Assembly (NCBI GenBank): GCA_041776485.1
Contig: JBHBQE010000002.1
Coordinates: forward strand, 62,001-126,000
Direction: 5' to 3'
Origin: JBHBQE01 sp041776485
Lineage (GTDB): Bacteria; Bacillota; Clostridia; Lachnospirales; Lachnospiraceae
DNA: 64,000 nt
Shown: positions 8,038 through 16,307 of the stretch, piece by piece
Layout of the letters: the number at the start of each line of letters is the position of its first letter
How positions within the stretch are numbered: position 1 is the first letter of the stretch
The notes under the pieces: model-generated
Databases searched by the model: none
What the model was told of the DNA's origin: nothing
Seen by the model: only the letters and a program-made list of their open reading frames with translations
Position numbers and translations under genes: made by a program

Positions 8038-9111
8038 ATGAAAACATATTTAGTAACAGGCGGTGCAGGCTTTATTGGCTCAAATTTTATTCATTATATG
8101 TTTGATAAGTATAATGACGATATTAAGATTATTTGCTTAGATAAGCTCACTTATGCAGGGAATTTAGAGAATTTAAAGGATGTGGAGGCAAGAGATAATT
8201 ATTCATTTGTAAGGGCTGATATATGTGATAGAGAGGCTGTTTCCAGAGTATTTGCGGCGGCTGATATAGATTATGTGGTACATTTTGCGGCAGAAAGTCA
8301 TGTGGATAGAAGTATTAGAAATCCCGAAGTATTTGTCCAAACCAATGTAATAGGAACTGCTGTCATGCTAAATGCCGCCAGAGCAGCTTGGGAAAAGGAT
8401 GGTAAATATCCAGAGGGCAAAAAGTTTCTCCATGTAAGTACAGACGAGGTATATGGATCTTTGCCTGAGGGTGAAGGATATTTTTATGAGGATACCCCAT
8501 ATTCTCCCCATAGCCCATATTCAGCCTCTAAGGCGGGAAGTGATATGCTGGTTAAGGCATATCATGATACCTATGGTTTTCCTGCAAATATCACCAACTG
8601 TTCAAATAATTACGGACCCTATCAGTTCCCGGAGAAGCTTATTCCGTTAATGATAAACAATGCACTGCAGGGCAAGTCCTTACCGGTGTACGGCGATGGT
8701 AAAAATGTCAGGGACTGGCTATATGTATTGGATCATGCCAAGGGAATAGATATGGTCATTAATGAGGGTAGAATGGGTGAAACCTACAATATTGGCGGTC
8801 ACAATGAAAAGCAAAATATTGAGATAATAGAGATAATTCTGGACACGTTACTGGAAATGCTTCCGGAAAATGATCCCAGAAGAGCCAACGTGTCCAGAGA
8901 TTTGATAACCTATGTAACTGACAGAAAGGGACATGACAGAAGATACGCCATTGCTCCTGATAAGATTAAAAAGGAAATTGGCTGGGAGCCTGATACCATG
9001 TTTAAAGAAGGTATTAGATTAACTATAGAATGGTTCTTTAAAAATGAGGACTGGATGAAGAACGTTACCAGCGGAGATTATCAAAAATATTATGAGGAGT
9101 ATTATAAATAA
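8038..9111 (+). CDS. rmlB: dTDP-glucose 4,6-dehydratase RmlB
   Basis: Converts dTDP-glucose to dTDP-4-keto-6-deoxyglucose. The 357-residue protein shows the NAD-binding TGGAGFIGS at 7-15, the STDEVYG segment (about 138-144) and the catalytic YSASK (Tyr near 160, Lys near 164). The length is typical. A clear AGGAGGA site precedes the ATG, and the stop overlaps the glf start by one base. Confidence 0.96.
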   Translation: MKTYLVTGGAGFIGSNFIHYMFDKYNDDIKIICLDKLTYAGNLENLKDVEARDNYSFVRADICDREAVSRVFAAADIDYVVHFAAESHVDRSIRNPEVFVQTNVIGTAVMLNAARAAWEKDGKYPEGKKFLHVSTDEVYGSLPEGEGYFYEDTPYSPHSPYSASKAGSDMLVKAYHDTYGFPANITNCSNNYGPYQFPEKLIPLMINNALQGKSLPVYGDGKNVRDWLYVLDHAKGIDMVINEGRMGETYNIGGHNEKQNIEIIEIILDTLLEMLPENDPRRANVSRDLITYVTDRKGHDRRYAIAPDKIKKEIGWEPDTMFKEGIRLTIEWFFKNEDWMKNVTSGDYQKYYEEYYK

Positions 9112-10208
9112 TGAAATTTGATTATCTCGTAGTGGGTGCCGGGCTTTTTGGAAGCGTTTTTGCCCATGAAGCAAAAAATACTGGAAAGAATGTCCTTGTA
9201 ATAGACAAAAGAGAGCATATCGGAGGGAACTGCTATACAAGGAATATTCATGGTATCAATGTTCATCAGTATGGGGCACATATTTTCCACACCCAGAAAA
9301 AGCATATTTGGGAATATGTAAACGGCTTTTGTGAATTTAATAATTATATTAATTCCCCTGTGGCAATATATAAAGATGAGGTATATAATCTGCCGTTTAA
9401 TATGAATACCTTTTCCAGAATGTGGGGAATAAAAACCCCTAAGGAGGCAATGGACATTATAGACTCCCAAAGGAGGGAGAAAAATATTGGCGAGCCTGAA
9501 AATCTTGAGGAGCAGGCAATATCTCTGGTGGGCTATGATATATATGAGAAGCTTATACAGGGCTATACAAAAAAACAGTGGGGTCGGGACTGCAAAGAGC
9601 TTCCTGCATTCATTATTAAAAGGCTGCCCTTAAGATTCACCTATGATAATAACTATTTTACAGATAGATATCAGGGTATCCCTATTGGAGGTTATACAGG
9701 TATTTTTGAAAAATTGCTGGAGGGAATAGAGGTTAAACTTTCCTGTGATTTTAAGGATTTGGACAAGGATATAGAGTATGATAAGCTGATATATACAGGA
9801 CCTATAGACGAATACTATAATTACAGCCTAGGCAATCTGTCCTTTAGAAGTCTTGATTTCAAGTCAGAGATTCTTGACTGTGAGAATTATCAGGGCAATG
9901 CGGTTATAAATTATACTCAGGATGACATTCCCTACACAAGAATCATTGAGCATAGACATTTTGAAATGACTGACAGTGACAAAACAGTTATTACCTACGA
10001 ATACCCTAAGGAGTGGGAAATAGGATTGGAGCCATATTATCCTGTGAATGATGAGGATAATAACAGTCTGTACCGCAGATATGAAAAGATGGGCAAAAAA
10101 GAAGAAAAAGTTATATTTGGAGGCAGATTGGGTACCTATAAATATTACGATATGGATATGGTAATTGATTTGGCATTGCAATTAGCAGATAAGGAGTTAA
10201 ACAGATAG
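9111..10208 (+). CDS. glf: UDP-galactopyranose mutase
   Basis: Interconverts UDP-galactopyranose and UDP-galactofuranose with reduced FAD. The 365-residue protein begins with the FAD-binding GAGLFGS motif, continues with REHIGGNCYT and YGAHIFHT, and has the conserved GYTKKQWG and RLPLRFTYDNNYF stretches that form the substrate site. Its ATG overlaps the rmlB stop (TAATG). With the rml genes it implies a surface glycan containing both rhamnose and galactofuranose. Confidence 0.95.
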   Translation: MKFDYLVVGAGLFGSVFAHEAKNTGKNVLVIDKREHIGGNCYTRNIHGINVHQYGAHIFHTQKKHIWEYVNGFCEFNNYINSPVAIYKDEVYNLPFNMNTFSRMWGIKTPKEAMDIIDSQRREKNIGEPENLEEQAISLVGYDIYEKLIQGYTKKQWGRDCKELPAFIIKRLPLRFTYDNNYFTDRYQGIPIGGYTGIFEKLLEGIEVKLSCDFKDLDKDIEYDKLIYTGPIDEYYNYSLGNLSFRSLDFKSEILDCENYQGNAVINYTQDDIPYTRIIEHRHFEMTDSDKTVITYEYPKEWEIGLEPYYPVNDEDNNSLYRRYEKMGKKEEKVIFGGRLGTYKYYDMDMVIDLALQLADKELNR

Positions 10209-10209
10209 T

Positions 10210-11088
10210 ATGAAGGGAATTATTTTAGCCGGAGGTTCCGGTACCAGACTTTATCCACTTACAAAGGCTACGAGCAAGCAGATTATGCCGGTTTATGATA
10301 AGCCCATGATTTATTATCCTCTGTCTACGCTTATGTTATCCGGTATTAGAGAAATACTTATTATATCCACTCCCAGAGATTTGCCTGTATTCAGGGAGCT
10401 TTTGGGGGACGGAAGTCAGCTTGGAATGGATATGCATTATGCCGTACAAAAGGAGCCAAAGGGATTGGCTGAGGCATTTATTATAGGTGCGGATTTTATT
10501 GGGAATGATTCCTGTGCTTTGGTTTTGGGAGATAATATTTTCTATGGTCAAAGTTTTTCAAAGGTACTTAGAGATACCTTTGAAAGGATTTCTGCAGAAT
10601 CCGGTGCCACAATATTTGGATATTATGTTAAAAACCCCAGTGAGTATGGGGTGGTAGAATTTGATAGTGAGGGTAAGGCTATCTCAATAGAGGAAAAACC
10701 GGAAAAACCCAAGTCCAATTATGCTGTACCCGGATTGTATTTTTATGATAATGATGTGGTAGCTATATCGAAGAGTATAAAGCCCTCAGCCAGAGGAGAA
10801 CTCGAGATTACTACAGTAAATAATGAATATTTAAGCAGGGGAAACCTGTATGTGGAGACATTAGGCAGAGGTTTCGCATGGCTTGACACAGGCAATCCGG
10901 ATATGCTGCTGTCTGCGGCAAATTTTGTAAGCACCTTCCAAAAAAGACAGGGGCTTTATATTTCCTGTATAGAGGAAATCGCCTATAAGAGAGGTTTTAT
11001 AGACAGAGAGCAGCTGGAAAATCTTGCCAAACCTCTTATAAAAACCGAGTATGGGCAGTATCTTTTCGATATTGCAAATGAGGTATAA
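10210..11088 (+). CDS. rmlA: Glucose-1-phosphate thymidylyltransferase RmlA
   Basis: Makes dTDP-glucose, the first committed step of the rhamnose pathway. The 292-residue protein has the nucleotidyltransferase signature GGSGTRLYPLT near residue 8, the KPMIYYPL segment, LGDNIFYG and EEKPEKPKSN. The start is two bases after the glf stop. The pathway order here is D-B-glf-A, and the 3,5-epimerase gene rmlC is not in the window. Confidence 0.96.
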   Translation: MKGIILAGGSGTRLYPLTKATSKQIMPVYDKPMIYYPLSTLMLSGIREILIISTPRDLPVFRELLGDGSQLGMDMHYAVQKEPKGLAEAFIIGADFIGNDSCALVLGDNIFYGQSFSKVLRDTFERISAESGATIFGYYVKNPSEYGVVEFDSEGKAISIEEKPEKPKSNYAVPGLYFYDNDVVAISKSIKPSARGELEITTVNNEYLSRGNLYVETLGRGFAWLDTGNPDMLLSAANFVSTFQKRQGLYISCIEEIAYKRGFIDREQLENLAKPLIKTEYGQYLFDIANEV

Positions 11089-11089
11089 A

Positions 11090-11398
11090 ATGAAAAACTC
11101 TGCAAGCTTTTTTAGTAATAGGGAATGTGAATATTTTCCCTGCCATAAGGTGGATAATGATGAGGACTTTAACTGCTTATTTTGCTACTGTCCTTTGTAT
11201 GCCCTTGGCAGAAAGTGCCGGGGGAATTATTCCTATACGGAAAATGGCATAAAGGATTGCAGTAAATGCCTGATTCCCCACAGACCGGACACTGCCGATT
11301 ACATTATGAAAAGGTTTATGGAAATTGTTGAAGCAGTTAAGACTATAGAAAATGCAGCGGGCAGTCAGGATAAACAGGATAGTAAAGAGGATAAGTGA
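11090..11398 (+). CDS. Cysteine-rich small-domain protein
   Basis: A 102-residue protein with Cys residues in the pattern ECEYFPCHK, CLFCYCPLY, KCRG, CSKCLIPH. This is the layout of the Cys_rich_small family (PF04071), a putative metal-binding module of unknown role seen alone or beside cobalamin genes. The open frame extends into rmlA (to 11051), but the ATG at 11090 has GAGG six bases upstream and begins at the natural domain edge. It follows rmlA directly and ends ten bases before the convergent rpoN. Confidence 0.75.
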   Translation: MKNSASFFSNRECEYFPCHKVDNDEDFNCLFCYCPLYALGRKCRGNYSYTENGIKDCSKCLIPHRPDTADYIMKRFMEIVEAVKTIENAAGSQDKQDSKEDK

Positions 11399-11408
11399 AA
11401 AGGCAGCA

Positions 11409-12779
11409 TTAAGCTCTGACTAATCTGCCGGATTTATCGGGAATATTTAGCTGAGTTCTGTACTTATTCACTGTTCTCCTGGAAATTTTCATATCATACA
11501 TTAAAAGCTTTTTTGAAATGGCCTGATCACTGAGAGGGTGGGATTTATCCTCATTTTCAATAATGCATTTAATCTGTTCCACAACAGAGTCCTTTGTGAT
11601 ATTTTCACCTGAACAAAGGCTTTTTGTGGCAATTTGAGTAAGAAAATAATTAAGAGGAAAGGTTCCCTGCATACACTGTAAATATTTGCCGGAAAGGGCA
11701 CGGCTTATGGTGGATTCATGCAGACCCAGCTCCTCAGATATATCTGAAAGCTTAAGAGGCATTTTGTGACCGCTTCCGTGGAGGAAAAAGTCCAGCTGTC
11801 TTTCCACAATAACATGGGCGCACCTTGAAAGAGTACTTTTCCTAAGCTCGATACTTTCCTTTAACTGTTTAATATTATCAAGCTTTTCCTTTATATATTT
11901 TATGGTTTTTTCATCATTTGTGGTATGTAAAAGTGATTCATAATAGGAGTTGATACCAATCTTCGGATAGGTATATTCATTGGTGAGTATAGTAAATGCC
12001 TGAGCATTTTTTACTACAATTACATCAGGAGAAATATAAGACAGAGTTTTCCTGCAGCAGAATCTGCTGGCAGGCTTAGGATTTAAACTGCGAATGGTCT
12101 CACACACCTCCTGTACATCTTCCAGGCTTACATTCAATTTTTTGGAAATAATATGAATATGGCATTTCCCTAAGTCTTCGAGATGATCTTTAATTATTCT
12201 CTTTGCAAGGACAGAGTCCCGCCCAAGTCTATTTAATTGTAACAGCAGACATTCCCCCAAATCCTTAGCACCAATACCTGCCGGATCAAGGGATTTGATA
12301 GTATCTAATCCTTTTTTTACATCCTCATGACTACAGGTAAGTTCGTAGGAAAGGGTATCTATATCCTCAGAAATATATCCCCTTTCATCTAAAGACTCCA
12401 TCAAAAACTTTAAAATGCAAAGCTCTCTTTTGGAAAATCTGTTTAAATCAAGCTGGGATAGGAGATAGCCTGTTATGCTCTCCTCCATTCTATTTTGGTC
12501 GGGGATATTGGAAATATAGTCGTTTTCCAGGTCTGACCTATAATATATTTTATTCTGATGATCCGTGGCAGAAAGCCAGTCTAACTTTCTTTGCAAATCC
12601 AGCTCGTGGAAATTGCTGTCATTTTCATCAATATCCTCTATTTCCATAAGAGGATTGTCTAAAGAAGCCTTTTCCAAATACTCCTTAAGTTCCATAGCAT
12701 TAAGCTGGAGCATTTGAACAGACTGTATCATCATTGGTGTAATAACCTGTGTTTGGGATTGGCTAAATAATAAATCCAT
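11409..12779 (-). CDS. rpoN: RNA polymerase sigma-54 factor RpoN
   Basis: Alternative sigma factor that recognises -24/-12 promoters and needs an ATP-dependent activator. The 456 residues show the Gln/Leu-rich region I at the N-terminus (MDLLFSQSQTQ and onwards), the core-binding domain, a helix-turn-helix near 335-370 (LHESTISRALSGK) and the C-terminal RpoN box as SRRTVNKYR near 433-441 (family usually ARRTVAKYR). The start cannot be moved downstream without losing region I, which makes its missing leader notable. No activator gene and no convincing -24/-12 promoter was found in the window. Confidence 0.95.
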   Translation of the reverse strand: MDLLFSQSQTQVITPMMIQSVQMLQLNAMELKEYLEKASLDNPLMEIEDIDENDSNFHELDLQRKLDWLSATDHQNKIYYRSDLENDYISNIPDQNRMEESITGYLLSQLDLNRFSKRELCILKFLMESLDERGYISEDIDTLSYELTCSHEDVKKGLDTIKSLDPAGIGAKDLGECLLLQLNRLGRDSVLAKRIIKDHLEDLGKCHIHIISKKLNVSLEDVQEVCETIRSLNPKPASRFCCRKTLSYISPDVIVVKNAQAFTILTNEYTYPKIGINSYYESLLHTTNDEKTIKYIKEKLDNIKQLKESIELRKSTLSRCAHVIVERQLDFFLHGSGHKMPLKLSDISEELGLHESTISRALSGKYLQCMQGTFPLNYFLTQIATKSLCSGENITKDSVVEQIKCIIENEDKSHPLSDQAISKKLLMYDMKISRRTVNKYRTQLNIPDKSGRLVRA

Positions 12780-12785
12780 GTGAAT

Positions 12786-12814
12786 ATTTTATGTTATAAT
12801 AATTCCTATGTCAA
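12786..12814 (-). promoter_or_regulatory. rpoN promoter, leaderless geometry
   Basis: On the minus strand, TTGACA (12814-12809), 17 bases, TAAAAT (12791-12786), then six bases to the rpoN ATG (12779). The predicted start of transcription is the A of the ATG, and no Shine-Dalgarno sequence is present. Confidence 0.75.
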
Positions 12815-12839
12815 ACCTATAAAATATTTACAAAAATCA

Positions 12840-12877
12840 AACAAAAAATTTTGCGCAATAAACAAAAATTTTTTGTT
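12840..12877. repeat. 13-bp inverted repeat between rpoN and serC promoters
   Basis: Arms at 12840-12852 and 12865-12877 are perfectly complementary (A/T with a central GCGCAAT loop). The right arm overlaps the -35 box of the serC promoter, and the left arm lies just behind the rpoN -35 box. It could be an operator or a barrier between divergent genes. Confidence 0.45.
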
Positions 12878-12903
12878 GACTATTAATTTTAACCTATTAT
12901 ACT
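12876..12903 (+). promoter_or_regulatory. serC operon promoter
   Basis: TTGACT (12876-12881), 16 bases, TATACT (12898-12903). The transcript would have a leader of about 75 nt before serC. No T-box or other known riboswitch was recognised in that leader. Confidence 0.65.
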
Positions 12904-12984
12904 ATATTAAAGGACTTTTATTTTAGGCGTTCTTAAGTTGTTCAGTAGTTGATAAACCACAATGTTTACAGAAAGGAATTAGCA

Positions 12985-14070
12985 ATGAAATTTGGAAGAA
13001 CCTACAATTTCTCAGCAGGTCCCGCTATGATGCCGGAGCCGGTTTTAGAGGAAATTCAAGCAGAAATGATGAATTACCGTGGCAGTGGAATGTGTGTAAT
13101 GGAGATGAGCCATAGGTCAAAGGTATTTCAGGAAATACGTGACGAGGCTGAAAGTGATTTAAGAAAGCTTATGAATATTCCGGATAATTACAAGGTTCTA
13201 TTTGTTCAGGGCGGTGGAACTGTACAGTTTGCCATGGTGGCTATGAACCTTATGAAAAACAGTATTGGCTGTTATGTGGAAACCGGCGCATGGTCCAAAA
13301 AGGCTATTGCAGAGGGTAAAAAATATGGAGAAGTAAAGATTGTTGCTTCATCAGCAGATAAAAACTTTTCCTATATTCCTGACTGTTCGGATTTGGATAT
13401 TCCGGATAATGCTGATTATGTTTATATTTGTGAAAATGAAACCATTAACGGAACAACTTTCTTTAATCTTCCCAATACTAAGGGGCACATTTTGGTTTCA
13501 GATCAGTCTTCCATGTTTTTATCAAGACCCTGTGATGTCAGCAAGTATGGCTTGATTTGGGCAGGAGTACAAAAAAATGTCGGACCTGCCGGCATGGCTG
13601 TAGTTATCATTAGAGAAGATTTATTAAGAGATGATTTGGATACTAATGTACCAACATATCTTAACTATAAGACCCATGCAGATGCAGATTCTCTTTATAA
13701 TACCCCTAACTGCTGGGCAATTTACTGCTGTGGCAAGGTATTTAAGTACCTGCTTGACAATGGCGGACTTTCTGCTATGAATGAGAGAAATGAGGATAAG
13801 GCTAAGATTCTTTATGATTATCTTGACTCCAGTAAATTATTTAAGGGTGCTGTAGTAAAAGAGGATCGTTCTCTTATGAACGTACCTTTTGTAACAGGTG
13901 ATGCCGAAGAGGATGCAAAGGTAGTTGCGGCTTCTAAGGAGGCGGGATTTGACAACTTAAAGGGTCATAAGAGTGTAGGGGGACTTCGTGCCAGCATTTA
14001 TAACGCAATGCCCAGGGAGGGCGTAGAGGCTTTAGTTGAGTTCCTTAAGAAATATGAAGCAGAGCATTAA
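12985..14070 (+). CDS. serC: Phosphoserine aminotransferase SerC
   Basis: PLP enzyme that makes 3-phosphoserine from 3-phosphohydroxypyruvate and glutamate. The 361-residue protein starts with YNFSAGPAMMPEPVLEE, has MSHRSK and the PLP-binding lysine in GVQKNVGPAG (about 196). The frame is open to 12949 but the ATG at 12985 has AAAGGAA seven bases upstream and matches the family N-terminus. It is the first gene of a six-gene run on serine and threonine. Confidence 0.95.
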   Translation: MKFGRTYNFSAGPAMMPEPVLEEIQAEMMNYRGSGMCVMEMSHRSKVFQEIRDEAESDLRKLMNIPDNYKVLFVQGGGTVQFAMVAMNLMKNSIGCYVETGAWSKKAIAEGKKYGEVKIVASSADKNFSYIPDCSDLDIPDNADYVYICENETINGTTFFNLPNTKGHILVSDQSSMFLSRPCDVSKYGLIWAGVQKNVGPAGMAVVIIREDLLRDDLDTNVPTYLNYKTHADADSLYNTPNCWAIYCCGKVFKYLLDNGGLSAMNERNEDKAKILYDYLDSSKLFKGAVVKEDRSLMNVPFVTGDAEEDAKVVAASKEAGFDNLKGHKSVGGLRASIYNAMPREGVEALVEFLKKYEAEH

Positions 14071-14083
14071 AGGAGGAAGGATT

Positions 14084-14992
14084 ATGTCTATGAGGGTACT
14101 TGTAACAGATGGAATGGATGCAAGCGCAGTTGAAAAACTGCGTAGTGACGGATTTGAAGTAGTTGAGCAATTTTATGAGCCTGATGAGCTTGGCACAGCT
14201 TTAAGGGATTTTGATGTGGTTATTATTCGTTCTGCCACCAAGATAAAAGAGCCGCAGATTGACGCTGCAAAGGGCGGACAGCTTAAGCTCATAATTCGTG
14301 CCGGTGTTGGTATTGACAATATTGCAGCTGATTATGCAAGGGAAGCGGGAATTGAGGTTAAGAATACCCCGAGGGCTTCCTCAAATGCAGTTGCAGAGCT
14401 GGCTTTGGCTTTACTTTTTTCCTGTGCCAGAAATATATCAATAGCCGGACATACTATGCGCGAAAACAAATGGGAGAAAAAAGCTTATTCCAAGGGCTTT
14501 GAGCTACAGGGAAAGACTTTGGGTGTTGTAGGTTATGGGCGTATAGGTCAGATGGTGGGAACAAAGGGACAGGCTTTGGGAATGGATGTGCTTTCCTTTG
14601 TTCATAGAAATAAGCCTGAAGGTTGCGAGTGTGATACCATGCACTTTGTATCCAGGGAGGAGGTATTTGCCAAATCCGATATAATTTGCCTGTGTGCGCC
14701 TAGTACAGAGGGAGAGATTGTTAACAAGGAAAGTCTTGCAAAAATGAAGGATGGAGTTGTTATTATCAATGTATCCCGTGGAGCAAATGTTAATGAGGCT
14801 GATTTACTGGAGGCGTTGAATTCAGGAAAAGTTGCGGCAGCAGGGCTTGATGTATGGCTTAGTGAAAAAGACCCTAACTGGGAATTGGCAGGGCACCCTC
14901 TTGTATCCTGCACGCCTCATATAGGAGCAGGTACAAAAGAGGCTCAAAAGCGTATCGGCTTAGAGCTTGTTGATATTGTAGAGGGCTTTTAA
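14084..14992 (+). CDS. serA: D-3-phosphoglycerate dehydrogenase, short form
   Basis: First step of serine synthesis. The 302-residue protein is the short type with no ACT feedback domain. It has the NAD motif GYGRIGQ (about 150), the substrate loop RASSNAVAEL, INVSRGANV with the catalytic Arg, and CTPHIGAGT with the catalytic His near 283. The frame is open from 14036, but ATG 14084 follows AGGAGG by seven bases. serC ends 13 bases upstream. Confidence 0.92.
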   Translation: MSMRVLVTDGMDASAVEKLRSDGFEVVEQFYEPDELGTALRDFDVVIIRSATKIKEPQIDAAKGGQLKLIIRAGVGIDNIAADYAREAGIEVKNTPRASSNAVAELALALLFSCARNISIAGHTMRENKWEKKAYSKGFELQGKTLGVVGYGRIGQMVGTKGQALGMDVLSFVHRNKPEGCECDTMHFVSREEVFAKSDIICLCAPSTEGEIVNKESLAKMKDGVVIINVSRGANVNEADLLEALNSGKVAAAGLDVWLSEKDPNWELAGHPLVSCTPHIGAGTKEAQKRIGLELVDIVEGF

Positions 14993-14993
14993 G

Positions 14994-16271
14994 ATGGGTG
15001 AATGGGAAAAAATAGGATTTTATCCTGCAGATATACTTTTGCCCAGGGATGAAGACTATGAAAAATGGGCGGTTGTTGCCTGCGATCAGTTTACTTCCCA
15101 GCCGGAATACTGGCAGGAAGTGGAGGAAATAGTAGGAGACAGCCCCTCTACTTTGCACATGATACTTCCGGAGTCAAAGCTGAATGCTCCTAATGTAGAG
15201 GATTATATTTTAAATATTAATCGCTCCATGGAAAATTATTTAGATTCAGGTGTGTTCAAGACTCTGGAGGGAGGATTAATCTATATCGAAAGAGTTCAGT
15301 CAGATGGCAGGGTACGTCATGGTCTTATCGGTATGGTAGATTTGGAGCAGTATGATTTTACCCCCGGAAGCGGTGCATTAATCAGAGCTACAGAGGGAAC
15401 AGTATTATCAAGGATACCTCCCAGAGTAAAGGTTAGAGAGAATGCACCTGTAGAGCTTCCTCATGTAATGCTCCTTATTGATGATAATAAGGGAAGTGTG
15501 ATAGAGCCGATTACAGCTGCTGCAGACACTATGGAGAAGCTGTATGATTTTGAGCTTATGCAGGATGGCGGTCATATTAAGGGTTACAGACTTAGTGCTG
15601 CTCAGCTTGAGGAGGTTTCAAAGGCACTTCTGTCACTATGCTCAAATGAGGAAATGGAAAGCAAATATGGATTGAAAAATCCGGAGCCGTTATTGTTTGC
15701 AGTAGGTGACGGAAACCATTCCCTGGCTACTGCAAAGCAATGCTATGAAAATCTTAAGAGTAAGACACCTGAGGAAGAGTGGGCTGACTTACCTGCCAGA
15801 TATGCTCTTGTTGAGGTAGTGAATAACCATGACGATGCATTGCAGTTTGAGCCTATCCACAGAGTAATGTTTGATGTGGACAGTGAAAAATTTATGACAG
15901 CCCTAAAGGAAGCTTACCCGGATATGTATGAAGGTAAGGGTGAGGGACACACTATAGAAATAGTATGGCAGGGAAATGATAGTTTCTATACTATTCCCAA
16001 CCCTAAAATGCAGTTGGCTGTGGGCACATTACAGGCTGTAATAGATAGCTTTATTGAGAAAAATGGCGGTGAGGTTGATTATATTCATGGAGATGATGTA
16101 ACCAGAACTTTAGGCTCGAAGCCGGGTAATATGGGATTCCTATTGCCTGCCATGGGTAAGGAACAGCTGTTTAAAACCGTAATGGCAGATGGTGTGCTTC
16201 CAAGGAAAACCTTTTCGATGGGTCATGCCCAGGATAAGAGATATTATGTGGAAGCAAGGCAGATTTTATAG
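14994..16271 (+). CDS. DUF1015 family protein, possible missing serine-pathway enzyme
   Basis: A 425-residue soluble protein of the DUF1015 family, starting one base after the serA stop. Conserved-looking segments include YPADILLPRDEDYEKW, VVACDQFTSQPEYW, AVGDGNHSLATAK and DDVTRTLG. The biochemical role of the family is not established. Its place directly behind serC and serA, in a run with no serB phosphatase, makes a step in serine metabolism likely, but that is inference. No membrane segment or signal peptide is present. Confidence 0.85.
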   Translation: MGEWEKIGFYPADILLPRDEDYEKWAVVACDQFTSQPEYWQEVEEIVGDSPSTLHMILPESKLNAPNVEDYILNINRSMENYLDSGVFKTLEGGLIYIERVQSDGRVRHGLIGMVDLEQYDFTPGSGALIRATEGTVLSRIPPRVKVRENAPVELPHVMLLIDDNKGSVIEPITAAADTMEKLYDFELMQDGGHIKGYRLSAAQLEEVSKALLSLCSNEEMESKYGLKNPEPLLFAVGDGNHSLATAKQCYENLKSKTPEEEWADLPARYALVEVVNNHDDALQFEPIHRVMFDVDSEKFMTALKEAYPDMYEGKGEGHTIEIVWQGNDSFYTIPNPKMQLAVGTLQAVIDSFIEKNGGEVDYIHGDDVTRTLGSKPGNMGFLLPAMGKEQLFKTVMADGVLPRKTFSMGHAQDKRYYVEARQIL

Positions 16272-16307
16272 TTTATATCAGATTTAATCAGAGGTTAGGA
16301 GAGAACG

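Noticed and set aside
12910..12984. T-box or amino-acid riboswitch in the serC leader.
   Set aside because: The leader of about 75 nt is too short for a T-box and lacks its conserved sequence; no terminator hairpin was seen.
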